From UBA6168 sp964573725 (lineage in GTDB: Bacteria > Bacteroidota > Bacteroidia > Chitinophagales > Saprospiraceae), in assembly GCA_964573725.1 (NCBI GenBank), contig CAZNLJ010000025.1, positions 1 to 62,711 on the forward strand: a DNA stretch of 62,711 bases, given 5' to 3'. The position numbers and the translations under genes are program-made. Shown piece after piece: positions 30,301-39,400 of this stretch (positions within the stretch are counted from its first letter, which is position 1; each line of letters starts with the position of its first letter). A model generated the notes under the pieces. The model searched no databases, was not told the DNA's origin, and worked only from the letters and a program-made list of their open reading frames with translations.

Positions 30301-32045
30301 AAAAAGGCGGCGCCGACAAAGGCGGCGGAAAAGGCGGCGGCCGCGACAGCGGCGGCGCCGCCCTCGGCAGTGCCGACGGCAAGGACCGCAACGACCGCAG
30401 CGACCGTAAGGCCGGCAAAGGGGCCGGGAAAAACAACCGCAGCGATGTCGACCCGCGCGGCGGCGGCTCATCCGACAACGGAAATGCCGATGCCGGCGGA
30501 AATGGTAAGGATGCCCGCCGGGAAAAGGATAAGGACCGCCAACCCTCCACCCTGGAACGCGTCCTCATCCGACCCCTCATGGTCCTGCGCAGCGCCAACC
30601 TCCGGTATTCCGAAAAATTCGGCACCATCGTGCCGGGGTACCTGCCCGACAGCAAACTGTTCGGCATGAACAACTTCACCTCCCCGGGCTGGGATTTCGT
30701 CGCTGGCATGCAACCCAACATCAATCGGGACGATTACTACACGGAACGCGATTGGCTCTACAATAACTGGAACTGGATCACCGGCGACCAATACCTCAAC
30801 TCCCCCGTCGTCCAAAACTACAGCCAGACCGCCGAAGGCCGCATCAAACTGGAACCCTTCCCCGATTTCAAGATCGATGTGGATATGAAACGGAACCTGC
30901 AGCAAAACCACAACGAGTTCTTCCGCCGCGTGGAACTGCTGGACCCCGATAATCCCGACAACCGCTTCCAGCAGGAAATGAAACACAACATCCCCAAGGA
31001 CTTCGGTTCCTACACCATCTCTTATGCCGCCTTGGGAACCCTGTTTGAAAAGGACCTCTCCGGTCTGTTCCAACAGTTCGAGCAGAACCGCCTCACCGTC
31101 GCCCGCCGCCTCAGCGAGAATCCCTTCATCCTCCACGAGGATTCCATCTATGCCGCCAAGGGCTTTCCCAAAGGCTACGGCCCCTTGCAGCAGAATGTCT
31201 CCCTGCCGGCTTTCTTCGCCGCGTACGTCGGCATGGACCCATCCACCATGCCCCTGTCGAACAACTACATGGGCGATGTCATCCTCAAGATCCTTCCCCG
31301 ACCCAATTGGCGCCTGACCTACAACGGCCTGGCGAAACTAGCCCCCTTCCAGGACCTGTTCCAGAGCTTCTCCCTCAATCATGCCTACCAAGGGACGCTC
31401 ACCGTCGGCTCCTTCACCACCGATCTCGACTACGACCCCGCCAACCCCGACAAGGTGAATACGGACAACCTGAACTTCTACTCCCGCTTCCGCGCACCGA
31501 ACATCCAACTCCAGGAGGCGTTCAGCCCCCTCATCGGTGTCGATATGCGCCTCAAGAACGAAGTATCCCTCAAGTTCGACTACAAGACCAACCGAACCTT
31601 GAATGTGGAACTCGACCGGGGCCTGAACGAAAGCAAGGGTACCGAAATCACCCTCGGCTTCGGCTATAAGATGAAGAACCTGGAAATCGGCTTCCTCAAA
31701 CCCAAACGGAAAGTCCGCAAACCCAGCCCCGAGGAGGAGAAACAATCCGGCATCGGCCGGGGTGGCAACCGGAACCAAAGCCAGGCCGGTGACTTCGATG
31801 TGACCTTCGACCTTTCCATCCGGGATGACATCACGACTTTCCATGCCTTCGACAGCGGAGGCCTGGAGGTGCCGACCCGCGGAAACCGCACCGTAACCAT
31901 CCTCCCCCAGGCTACTTACCAGCTCAACAAGCAGCTGTCGATGCGCTTCTTCTTCGACTACCGCCGCAATGTGCCGAAGACTTCCCAGGGCTTCCCGACG
32001 ACGAACGTCCGCAGCGGGGTGACCATCCGCTTCTCCCTGAATTGA
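24372..32045 (+). CDS. sprA: T9SS outer-membrane translocon protein SprA (Sov)
   Basis: A 2557-residue outer-membrane protein, homologous to SprA/Sov, the very large beta-barrel that forms the type IX secretion pore. It has a signal peptide (MENSVRRYCLLFVVACSLLP...). Typical SprA segments follow near the N-terminus (GTEVDIRPQGNIDLTFGAEF; LKLKTNYNTQATFDFDNVMK) and in the middle (GVNYLDDFEGSVSSVDLRVP). The C-terminus ends in strands and a terminal aromatic-rich region (MRFFFDYRRNVP ... IRFSLN). An unusual hydrophilic low-complexity stretch of about 105 residues (about 1953-2060; nt 30230-30545), rich in Gly, Lys, Asp, Arg and Asn, interrupts the barrel region. The ATG at 24372 is chosen for the signal peptide. 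It exports the cargo proteins at 8453 and 32157 by inference. Confidence 0.95.
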   Translation: MENSVRRYCLLFVVACSLLPVGISAGPDGPGFLFDLPVRTAADTTALFLVPPASLDTIPPLQDRAGDFINDPVNNPFDLRDPSDVQQSIEYDPETDRYILYERIGDDYFRPPTYMTFEEFLEYQYQKQETEYFRDLSGVGNALGTTGRPDPLAKIDVKNQLIDRLFGGTEVDIRPQGNIDLTFGAEFSNTQNPSYTQRQQRIGGFLFDMDIMMNVEGSIGEKLKLKTNYNTQATFDFDNVMKLDYNTDAFGEDDIIKKIEAGNVSLPIRGSLITGSQSLFGLKTELQFGRLRLTAVASQQKSEQEEIVLQGGSQFQTFEVNVDEYDENRHFFLTHYNRENFEDALRNLPQIKTLFTIENIQVWVTDTRNATQEIRDIVAIADLGETGRVTNNSPGMQPPAVPVYTDLDGEALPDNYANPIYGTMLGDPQTKVVDRVVARLKSPPFNLQQGKDFEKVTARRLSPTEFTFHPNLGFISLNINVQPNQVVGVAFEYSYGDSVYQVGQIAEDIPQNADTTQQNVLFVKLLKSTIQPVDLPTWDLMMKNVYNIGAYNVSREDFKLDIFYEDPGKGKKRFLPESSLEGIPLLRVFNLDQLNVQNDPQPDGVFDFIPGLTINPRNGRIMFPVLEPFGKGLTDKIEEAQFQAKFGYPQLYSQTLFNAREFAEFNRFTIEGSYKSSVSSEISLGAFNIPPGSVTVNAGGQVLVEDRDYKIDYQIGRVTILNDAVLNAGVPIRIKFEDNTLFGFQTKTMLGLRADFTASKHLTIGGTYLHLFERPFTQKVNIGDDPINNRIVGLDMNYSKEAPWLTRAIDKLPFYSTKQASNITFTAETAALKPGHSRAINESTADNDKGGVNYLDDFEGSVSSVDLRVPFIGTNGWVMASIPQNDSENNNPFFPESEFRDTTLSGVNRARLNWYRIDPSLRGGGQGNPYTQPITQQEIFPNFTPQGQFGDTYAQILDLSYNPLQRGPYNFDVPQGTAFSEGLNSDGTLREPGSRWAGIMRQITTNDFQTANIEFVEFWMMSPYLDTTGAASGNPEASDGSMNGHIYLNFGNISEDIMLDSRKFFENGLPGPETQGLRTTETGWGKVPLSQQITTAFDINPNNRDAQDVGLDGLSDAEEAVKFDYFLAACQTGLAPAVYQEIEADPSNDNFRHFRDYPSSVPVLERYSRFYGTEGNTPLNTGETFVTSSTLLPDSEDLDGDRTLNETESYFQYRIPIEFDGDRGIRKDNNPFITDEVVSDDGRRVWYRFRVPLNLLDTDPNFKKVGGIRDFRSIRFVRMYLKDFEKPVNFRFATFELVRNQWRRYRQSLGTPCAAFGGNEGVDLTAFDVNTVNIEENSKRTPFGYIMPPGISREQALGVNLNALQNEASLSLRVCDLEDGDARAIFKNMQEDLRQFKKLKMFVHGEEINCGNGFEELQDGDLSVFIRIGSDFKNNYYEYELPLTLSRDSSIAYSDSRYPRVVWPRENDFSIDFDLLKTVKIERNQNGELGKVWPVDGYPDPENPLAKVRIKGNPNLGLTKAVMIGVRNPAGNPCSPDPSDRKSVEIWVNELRVFGLDERGGAAATARLDLTLADLGTVSLSGKVSTIGFGGLDQQLLERSREQITSYDIATQIALDKFLPEKMGVNIPFYFAYSNETRNPQFDPYDLDIELKDNLELAETPQDRQELRERAQQVTEIKTYNFTNVRKERTRSDKVPLPWDLANFSFTYGFDETRRRDPIIEQDVITRRRGAIDYKYSRKTTYIEPFKKAIKNDQYLKFVKDLNLNPLPNSFGFSTDLDRRFNTTKYRFAGDNPLLNTYFNKQFLWNRFYDLQWDITRNLKFQFNADNQGVIDEPDETRMLQRSLLAPNDPLHIPDVAQYRRDSILGNLQTLGRTKNYRHSYNASYNVPLKNFPFLDWVSVKARWEADYSWSAASLSPGALSLGNVIQNGNTRGIDGDLDFEKLYNYSGYLKKINTKSRPGSNRDGGRGKDTGSKAPQKGGADKGGGKGGGRDSGGAALGSADGKDRNDRSDRKAGKGAGKNNRSDVDPRGGGSSDNGNADAGGNGKDARREKDKDRQPSTLERVLIRPLMVLRSANLRYSEKFGTIVPGYLPDSKLFGMNNFTSPGWDFVAGMQPNINRDDYYTERDWLYNNWNWITGDQYLNSPVVQNYSQTAEGRIKLEPFPDFKIDVDMKRNLQQNHNEFFRRVELLDPDNPDNRFQQEMKHNIPKDFGSYTISYAALGTLFEKDLSGLFQQFEQNRLTVARRLSENPFILHEDSIYAAKGFPKGYGPLQQNVSLPAFFAAYVGMDPSTMPLSNNYMGDVILKILPRPNWRLTYNGLAKLAPFQDLFQSFSLNHAYQGTLTVGSFTTDLDYDPANPDKVNTDNLNFYSRFRAPNIQLQEAFSPLIGVDMRLKNEVSLKFDYKTNRTLNVELDRGLNESKGTEITLGFGYKMKNLEIGFLKPKRKVRKPSPEEEKQSGIGRGGNRNQSQAGDFDVTFDLSIRDDITTFHAFDSGGLEVPTRGNRTVTILPQATYQLNKQLSMRFFFDYRRNVPKTSQGFPTTNVRSGVTIRFSLN

Positions 32046-32144
32046 TGCGGCATGGCTTGCACGCCACGCACATCTTGCGTTTGTCGCCTCTTATTTCCCG
32101 GCTTCCGCCCTGTAAAAAAGGGGAGGACTGTCCCCTGCATTCCT

Positions 32145-32152
32145 TATCTTTA
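32145..32152 (+). promoter_or_regulatory. Possible -7 element just before the T9SS cargo gene
   Basis: TATCTTTA resembles TAnnTTTG with one mismatch and ends only 4 bp before the ATG at 32157. If used, the message would be nearly leaderless. It may be chance. Confidence 0.3.
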
Positions 32153-32156
32153 GCGG

Positions 32157-34136
32157 ATGAAACATGTGATTTTCCTCCGCCTGGCCTTTTTCGCCGCCTC
32201 GCTGGCCTCGCTTCGGCTGCCGGCCCAACCCTTGCCCGTCGACCTGCTCGGCAACTGGCAGGACGACGCACTGGTCACCGTCCCCTGGCTGGACGGCCGC
32301 TATAACGAAGTGTGGGGCATCGCCGTCAATGGCCGCGAATTCGCCGTCCTCGGATCCACCGCAGGCATGCATTTCATCGATGTCACCGACCCGACGGATC
32401 CGCAGGAGGTGGCCCTGGTACCGGGCAGCTCCGCCGGCCCTATCGTCGCCCACCGCGACTTCAAGGAATTCGGCGGTTACCTGTACTGTGTGGCCGATGA
32501 GGGCAGCGCCGCCAAATTGCAGGTCATCGATATCCAAAACCTCCCGGACGGCGTCAACCAGGTCTACGCATCGAACGATTTCGTCACCACCGCCCACAAC
32601 CTGTTCATCGATACCTCCGCCGCCCGCCTTTACCTGGTGGGGGCGCAGAACAAGACGGTCGTCCTCGATATCTCCGATCCCACGGCCCCCGGCTTGCTGG
32701 CCTTTTTTCCGAATTTCGGCTTCTCCCTGCCCTATGTCCACGATGCCCATATCGACAACCATATCGGCTTTATGAACTGTGGGTCCGACGGATTGTGGGT
32801 GGTCGATTTCAGCAATCCCAACAGTCCGGTCCTGTTGGGCACCATGACCAACTACCCGGGTGCCGGCTACAACCACTCCGGGTGGCCCACGGCGGACGGG
32901 AACCATTACATCCTCTGCGACGAGACCCACGGCAGCCCGGTCAAGGTGGTGGATATCCAGGATTTTTCCGACATGAACGTCGTGGCGACCATGGATGCCG
33001 GCTCCGCCGCCCCGACCCAAATCCCTCACAATGCACTCGTCCGGGAGAATCTCCTGTTCGTTTCCTATTACTACGACGGCCTGCAGGTCTACGACATCAC
33101 CAATCCGCTGGTACCGCAGCGCATCGCCTTCTACGATACCTACGACGGCCCGGATGCGAACTTCTATGCCGGCGCATGGGGGGTGTATCCCTACCTGCCG
33201 TCCGGCAATATCCTGGTGTCGGATATCCAGACCGGCTTGTGGGTCTTCGCCCCCGTCATCGCTCCCCCGAACCTGCAATTGGTGCCGGAAACTTCCGCCT
33301 TGGCCGCCTGCGTGGGGGAGGAGCTGTCGTTCGGACTGACCATCGGGTCGGGATTCCTTCCGACGGGTGTCCTGTTGTCCGTCGAAGGAACGGACCTTCC
33401 TTTCACGGCCGTCCTTCCCGCCGATCCGGTGCCGCCGGGAACGGCCGTCACCCTGACCTTGACCGACCTGGCAAGTACCGGTTTCCTTCCCCAATCCTTC
33501 CTCTTGAAGGCGGATGACGGCCAGCAGGTGGGGACGGTCGGCATGACGCTGCTCGTCGGCCAGGTACCTGATCCGCCGGACCTGCTTTCACCTGCCGACC
33601 AGGCCCAGGATGTCCCGCTCCTGCCCCAACTCGACTGGGCACCGGTTCCTTTCGCCCAGGCGTACAAACTGCAAATCGCTACCGATCCGACCGACTTTTC
33701 CGCTTCCTTCGCTTTCGGGGCGGTCACGGCCGACGATGCCTTCACGCTGTCCGCCCCCTTGGCGCCGGACCGGGAATACTACTGGCGCATTGTCGCCCAA
33801 AACACTTGTGGGACCGATACCTCCGGGGTATTCGCCTTTCGGACGGAGGCGGCCAATGCCGTGGGGACAATCGGGGGAGGGTCAGAAGGGGGCTTGTTTC
33901 CCAATCCGGTCCGGAGCGGGGAGCCCCTTCAGGTCCGGCTGCCGGCCGGCCTGTCCGGGCGTTTGACCGCCACTTTGTGCAACTCGGCAGGGCAGCCCTG
34001 CTGGCGGCAGGAGCTTCTTCCGACGGCCGGTTTGTTGTCCGTACAACTGCCCGCCCTGCCGGCCGGCCATTACCGGTGGTCCTTGTCGGATGCGGAGGGG
34101 CCGGTTTCCGTCGAGTCCCTTGTCATCATCCGTTGA
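32157..34136 (+). CDS. Choice-of-anchor B / LVIVD repeat protein with type A T9SS sorting domain
   Basis: A 659-residue secreted protein. Its signal peptide (MKHVIFLRLAFFAASLASLR) ends at LPAQ. A choice-of-anchor B beta-propeller domain follows (about 30-365), built from LVIVD-type repeats such as FIDVTDPTDPQEVALV, VLDISDPTAPGLLAFF, VVDFSNPNSPVLLGTM and VYDITNPLVPQRIAFY. A fibronectin III-like domain lies at about 475-565 (LDWAPVPFAQAYKLQIA ... YYWRIVAQ). The final 80 residues (GLFPNPVRSGEPLQVRLPAG ... VESLVIIR) are a type A T9SS sorting domain. It starts 112 bp after sprA, the translocon it should use. The function of the propeller is unknown. Confidence 0.87.
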   Translation: MKHVIFLRLAFFAASLASLRLPAQPLPVDLLGNWQDDALVTVPWLDGRYNEVWGIAVNGREFAVLGSTAGMHFIDVTDPTDPQEVALVPGSSAGPIVAHRDFKEFGGYLYCVADEGSAAKLQVIDIQNLPDGVNQVYASNDFVTTAHNLFIDTSAARLYLVGAQNKTVVLDISDPTAPGLLAFFPNFGFSLPYVHDAHIDNHIGFMNCGSDGLWVVDFSNPNSPVLLGTMTNYPGAGYNHSGWPTADGNHYILCDETHGSPVKVVDIQDFSDMNVVATMDAGSAAPTQIPHNALVRENLLFVSYYYDGLQVYDITNPLVPQRIAFYDTYDGPDANFYAGAWGVYPYLPSGNILVSDIQTGLWVFAPVIAPPNLQLVPETSALAACVGEELSFGLTIGSGFLPTGVLLSVEGTDLPFTAVLPADPVPPGTAVTLTLTDLASTGFLPQSFLLKADDGQQVGTVGMTLLVGQVPDPPDLLSPADQAQDVPLLPQLDWAPVPFAQAYKLQIATDPTDFSASFAFGAVTADDAFTLSAPLAPDREYYWRIVAQNTCGTDTSGVFAFRTEAANAVGTIGGGSEGGLFPNPVRSGEPLQVRLPAGLSGRLTATLCNSAGQPCWRQELLPTAGLLSVQLPALPAGHYRWSLSDAEGPVSVESLVIIR

Positions 34137-34138
34137 AA

Positions 34139-34182
34139 CCGGCGGGCCGGACCCGGGGTCGCTCCCCGGTCCGGCCCGCCGG
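34139..34182 (+). terminator. Very strong GC hairpin after the T9SS cargo gene
   Basis: The segments 34139-34158 and 34164-34182 are complementary over 19 bp with a single bulged base around a short loop (arms CCGGCGGGCCGGAC... and ...GTCCGGCCCGCCGG). It starts 3 bp after the stop codon. There is no T-tract after it, so its terminating role is inferred from position. Confidence 0.55.
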
Positions 34183-34222
34183 CCCGTCGCCCCTCCCCGG
34201 ACGGGCCTTAAAACCAATCCTT

Positions 34223-34660
34223 ATGCCGCCTGACGATCCGTCCGCCCAAAGTATCACCCATGCCCTGTTGGAGAAGGACATGTTCAGCCGATGGCTGGGT
34301 ATGGAGGTCGTGGAAGTGGAGCCCGGCCGGGCCGTCCTGCGCATGACGGTCCGCCGGGAAATGGTCAATGGGTTCGGTATCGCCCATGGTGGTATCGCCT
34401 TCTCGCTGGCGGACAGTGCCCTCGCCTTCGCCGCCAACAGCCACGGACGGGTGGCTTTTTCCATCGAGACCGCCATTTCGCATGTGGCTGCCGTTCGGGT
34501 GCAGGATACGCTCACCGCGACGGCCCGGGAGCTGCATCGCACCCATCGCATCGGGCAATACGATGTCCGGGTGGTGAACCAGGAAGACCAGGCGGTCGCT
34601 TTTTTCAAGGGAACCGCCTATTTCAAGTCGGATCGGTGGCCGAAGGCTGGAATCACCTGA
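34223..34660 (+). CDS. paaI: PaaI-family hotdog-fold thioesterase
   Basis: A 145-residue cytoplasmic acyl-CoA thioesterase of the hotdog fold. The family motif is complete: NGFGIAHGGIAFSLADSALA, with His55, Gly56-Gly57 and the catalytic Asp64. The RVQDTLTATARELHRTHRIGQYDV segment after it is typical of PaaI, which hydrolyses hydroxyphenylacetyl-CoA and related thioesters. No phenylacetate pathway genes are nearby, so the substrate may be another aromatic or acyl-CoA and the symbol marks the family only. The start at 34223 gives the usual length. It ends convergently with the efflux system. Confidence 0.85.
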   Translation: MPPDDPSAQSITHALLEKDMFSRWLGMEVVEVEPGRAVLRMTVRREMVNGFGIAHGGIAFSLADSALAFAANSHGRVAFSIETAISHVAAVRVQDTLTATARELHRTHRIGQYDVRVVNQEDQAVAFFKGTAYFKSDRWPKAGIT

Positions 34661-34780
34661 CCAGGAAGCGGAGGCGCAAAACCTCCTATCTCCACCTGCC
34701 GTCCAGGGATTGGAAACCCGGCATTGTTGCGATTGACTCAAGAAGGGATAGTTGACAGCAAAGACGCGGCAAAGCAGCAT

Positions 34781-36229
34781 TTATCGCCAGCCTCCGCCGA
34801 GTGCGCGGTATAAGTTGACGGACTCTACCCATTGCTGCAGGCGCAGGTCGACCAGTTCCAGCTCGGTGTCAAGTGCATGCTGTTGTGCAGTCAATACATC
34901 CAGGTAATTCGCCCTGCCGGAGCGGAAAAGTTCTCCGGATACATCTACAGCGGCTTCAATAGCCGAAATCTGCTGTTTCTTCAAATCAAACTGCTGTTCC
35001 AGGTTGTCCAAAAAGGCCAACCGGTAGTATACCTCGGCATATGCGTTGACAACCGTCCGGCGGTAGGCCGCCAAGGCTTCCAGGCGAAGGGCATCCGAGC
35101 GATTGAACTCGGCGTGAATGGCGCGTCGATTGACCAGGGGGGCCATTAGGCCACCGGCGAGGGTATAGGCCATGGAAGCCGGTTTTGTAACGAGGAAATC
35201 AGGGCGGAAAGCCTGTGTTCCAAATACGGCACCGATATTCAGGCTCGGGAAAAACAAGGCCCGTGCCGCGTTCAGTTCGGCCTTGGATGCAGCAAGTTCC
35301 AGCTCGGCGGCACGAATATCGGGGCGGTTCTCCAACAGGGCGGCAGGTAGGCCAGCCGCCGGACCATCCGGTAGACCAAACTCGAAGAACGAGGCGGTTC
35401 GGAGCAGGGGCTGAGGATATCTTCCGGCTATAAGATTGCCGGCATTCTCATACTCGACCATCTGCCGCTGTAAGTCGAGCCGCATACCGCGCAGGTCGAG
35501 CAACTGGTTTTCAAACTGCTTTACAGCCAGCTCATTCGCCATCCCGGCCTCTTTCTGGATACGCACAAGCTCCAGCGCGTTCTGTTGTAAGCCAATGTAT
35601 TCATCCAGGATCTGGATTCTCTCGTCAAGCGATTGAAGCGTGAAGTAAATCTCTGCCACACCGGCCACCACGGCTGTTTGCAGCAATCTTCTTCCTGCTT
35701 CACTCGCCAGCAGTCGCGCCAGGGCCGCCTGCTTCAGATTTCCCAACTTGCCCCACAGGTCAATCTCCCAACCTGCCTGGGCTCCGATGAAAAGATCCGG
35801 CAAGTGCTCGGGGACTGGTTTGCCAGGAAGGATGTCTGTGGTAGCATTGCCGGCACCGTCCATGGTGTATAGCCCGAAACGGCGGACTCCGGCCGAAAAG
35901 GATGACTGGATGACCGGCCTCAGGGGCGCTTCCGCCGCCAATACCCCAGCCTGCAGCTGCCGGATGCGCTGCGCAGCTATCTGAAGGTCGAAATTCCCCT
36001 CCAAGGCGACGTCTATCTGGTTTTGAAGCAATGAATCTTCAAAGTATTGACGCCAGATTGTCGAACCGAGACTGGTGGAATCCGGTCCAACTGCGGTGTC
36101 CCGGCCATAGTCCGCCGGGATTGTCATCGCCTTTTCCTCCCGGAGGACGGTAACGGGTTTGCATGCCGTAATCGCCGAGGTCAGGCATGACACAAAGAAA
36201 AAAATACGGGTTATAGATATGTTTTTCAT
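34781..36229 (-). CDS. TolC-family outer-membrane efflux lipoprotein (NodT type)
   Basis: A 482-residue outer-membrane channel of a tripartite RND pump. It has a lipoprotein signal peptide with Cys23 (CLTSAITAC), then two repeats of the outer-membrane efflux protein family with long amphipathic helices (SLLQNQIDVALEGNFDLQIA; RPDIRAAELELAASKAELNA; TAQQHALDTELELVDLRLQQ). The ATG at 36229 is chosen for the lipoprotein signal; the in-frame upstream residues are not leader-like. It is the third gene of the operon, 205 bp after the permease. The frame ends convergently with the PaaI-like gene. Confidence 0.92.
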   Translation of the reverse strand: MKNISITRIFFFVSCLTSAITACKPVTVLREEKAMTIPADYGRDTAVGPDSTSLGSTIWRQYFEDSLLQNQIDVALEGNFDLQIAAQRIRQLQAGVLAAEAPLRPVIQSSFSAGVRRFGLYTMDGAGNATTDILPGKPVPEHLPDLFIGAQAGWEIDLWGKLGNLKQAALARLLASEAGRRLLQTAVVAGVAEIYFTLQSLDERIQILDEYIGLQQNALELVRIQKEAGMANELAVKQFENQLLDLRGMRLDLQRQMVEYENAGNLIAGRYPQPLLRTASFFEFGLPDGPAAGLPAALLENRPDIRAAELELAASKAELNAARALFFPSLNIGAVFGTQAFRPDFLVTKPASMAYTLAGGLMAPLVNRRAIHAEFNRSDALRLEALAAYRRTVVNAYAEVYYRLAFLDNLEQQFDLKKQQISAIEAAVDVSGELFRSGRANYLDVLTAQQHALDTELELVDLRLQQWVESVNLYRALGGGWR

Positions 36230-36434
36230 TGCATTCCAGTTATTTTTTTGAAAAAGGATTCCCTCAAAATTTTGAGTTATGCCGAATTGATTCATTTTTT
36301 CGCGACTGTGTGCCATGTCGAAAGCACCGCGCCGGCGTCTTACGCCTTCCGGGCGGTCTTTGGCAACCTTTTCCGGAAACGGGTCCGTACCGGTCGAATG
36401 AATTTCATGGTACGTGAGGTCCTTCGGGAGAAGC

Positions 36435-39400
36435 TCAAGTGTTCGGAGACCTAGTCATTCTTTCCGAAAGGCGGGCGAATGCGAAGTACAGGCCCGGAAT
36501 CAGCAACACGCCGAACACCGTACCAATCAGCATGCCGCCGGCCGCCGCCGAGCCGATGGTTCGGTTGCCCACCGCACCGGCGCCTGAGGCGAACAGGAGT
36601 GGCAGCAAACCTGCTACAAAAGCGAAGGAAGTCATCAGGATGGGTCGCAGGCGCAGGGACGCCCCCCGGATAGCCGCTTCGAAACCGGGCAATCCCCGCA
36701 GATACTGTTGTTGCGCAAACTCAATGATGAGGATGGCGTTTTTGCCCAGCAAACCAATCAGCATCACCATGGCAATCTGCGCATAGATGTTGTTTTCCAA
36801 CCCCATGATTTTCAAGAAAAGAAAAGACCCGAAGACACCGGTCGGCAAGGATAGCAATACGGGCAATGGCAGGAGGAAGCTCTCGTACTGGGCTGCCAGC
36901 AACAGGTATACGAACACCAGGCAAATAATGAATATATAGACCGCCTGATGGCCGGTCGCCACCTCGTCGCGCGTGATGCCGGCCCAGTCAATGTCGTATC
37001 CTTTGGGCAGCAGGGTGCCGGCCACCTCCCGTACGGCGGCGATAGCTTCTCCCGAACTCCGGCCGGACGCCGCCTCGCCGTTGATTTCGGCGGAGGGATA
37101 CATGTTGTAACGGGTAACCTGGTCAACGCCATAAGTGCGGACAATGCTCATGAACGCCGACATCGGAACCATCTCGCCCGCATCACTCTTGACGTAAAGC
37201 TTCAAGATGTCTTCCGGCCGGGCTCGGTACTCCGGTAGTGCCTGCACCATCACCTTGTACATTTGCCCGAAGCGTATGAAATTGCTGGCATAGGCCGAAC
37301 CGAGCATCGTCTGAAGGGAAGACATGGCGTTTGCCACTGTCACACCTTTCTGGGCAGCCTTGTCGTAGTCTATCGAAATTAAGTATTGCGGATACCCGGC
37401 ATCGAAAATCGTGAAGGCCGAGGCGATTTCCGGGCGGCTTTTCAAATCCTCCGTGAACCGGCGTACCACGGTTTCCATCTTTGCAAAATCGCCGCTGCCC
37501 GTCTTGTCGAGCAGGCGCAATTCAAAGCCGCTGGCATTGCCGTATCCCGGCACCGCCGGGGGCGGGAAATATTCGATGTCGGCATCCTTGATGTGCGAGG
37601 TGCCCCGTTCCAGTAAGGCCATCACCTCCTCCACCGTCTGCCGGCGTTGGTCCCAAGGCTTGAGGTTGATGAGACAAGTACCGTAGGTGGCCCCCGTGCC
37701 ATCGGAGAGGATGTTGGTGCCGGCAAGCGAAGACACGGATTCAACGGACTCCAGGGCCTGGCCGATGCGTGTGATTTCATCGACCACGGCCTTGGTCCGC
37801 TCGAGCGTGGACCCGGCGGGTGTGGTGATGCTGGCGTAAAAGGTGCCTTGGTCTTCGTTCGGGATGAATCCGGCAGGAACGCTTTTCCCCAGCCAAATGA
37901 TACCCATGCAAAATACAGCCAGTACGCCGAAAGTCATCACCCTGCGGCTGACTATCTTCTCCAACAAGGACTTGTAACGGAACTCCAGTTGTGAATACCA
38001 CCGGTTGAAGCCGCCGAAGCTTATGGCCGCATGTGTTTTCTTATCCGGCTCGTCACCATGTGTGCGCTTCAGCAGCAAGGCGCACAGCGCAGGGGTCAGC
38101 GTGAGGGCTATCAATCCGGAAAGCACGATGGAAATGGCCATGGTGACAGAAAACTGTCGGTAAAAAATACCGGAGGGCCCCGACATGAAGGCTACCGGTA
38201 TGAAAACGGCCGACATCACGAGGGTGATGGCAATGATGGCGCCGGAGATTTCCTCCATGGCTTTCTCCGTGGCAAGCAAGGGCGACAAGCCATCTTTTTC
38301 CATTTTCGAATGCACAGCCTCGACGACAACAATGGCGTTGTCTACCACGATGCCGATGGCCAGCACCAAGGCAAAAAGCGTAACGAGGTTGAGCGAAAAT
38401 CCGAACAGCTGTATGAAAAAAAGTGTTCCGACTAAAGACACCGGCACAGCTATGGCGGGTATCAGCGTCGATCGCCAATCCTGCAGGAACACGAAAACCA
38501 CCAGGGAGACCAGCAGGAAGGCCTCCAGTAAGGTCTTGATGACCTCCTGGACGGCAGCGTCCAGGAAACGCGACACGTCATAGCTGATTTCATAGTCCAT
38601 CCCGGGCAGGAAACTCGTCTCCTTGATTTCCGCCATACGCCTTTTCACCTCGGCTATGACCTCGCCTGCATTCGAACCGGGCAGCTGCTTGAGCAGGACC
38701 GCCGCGGCTGGCTTACCGTTGAGCCTGGCTTCCACATCGAAATAGGTGGTGCCGAACTCCACGTCGGCCAAATCCTTGACCCTTAGAATCTGCCCGTCCG
38801 GTGCGGATTTCACAGGTATGTTTGCGAACTGTGCCTCCGTGTTGAACTTTCCTGTGTACTTAATGACGTATTGCAGTGATTGTGATGCCTTTTCCGAGCT
38901 TTCACCTACTTTCCCCGGTGCAGCCTCCACGTTCTGGGCCTCGAGGGCTTCCAATACCTCGTCGGCGGAAACCTGATATGCCAGCATCTTTTCGGGCTTG
39001 AGCCATATGCGCATCGCATACTCCTTCGCTCCAAGGATGTCGGCGAAACCCACCCCCTTGATCCGCTTGAGCTCGGAGAGGATATTGATATCAGTGAAGT
39101 TGTAAAGGAATTTCTCCTCCAGGCTGTTGTTTCGGCTGTATACATTGAGGTACATGAGCATCGCGTTTTCTTCCTTGGCGATTTTTACCCCGTTGCGGGT
39201 CACTTCCGACGGTAGCTCACCCATCACGGAAGCGACACGATTCTGGACATTGACCGCCGCCAGGTCGGGGTCGGTGCCAACTTCGAAGATGACCTGTACC
39301 ACGCCGACACCGTCATTACCGGCATCGGAGGACATATACTTCATGCCCGGGACACCGTTGATGGCTCGTTCCAACGGTACAAGCGCGGCTTTCGTGACGG

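Noticed and set aside
32118..32141. Hairpin AGGGGA/TCCCCT after sprA as a terminator
   Set aside because: The T-run lies on the minus-strand side, where no gene needs termination, and the stem is only 6 bp.
36230..36434. Short plus-strand frames between the efflux permease and the TolC-like gene
   Set aside because: They are up to about 68 codons, have chance composition, and lie inside an operon spacer on the opposite strand.
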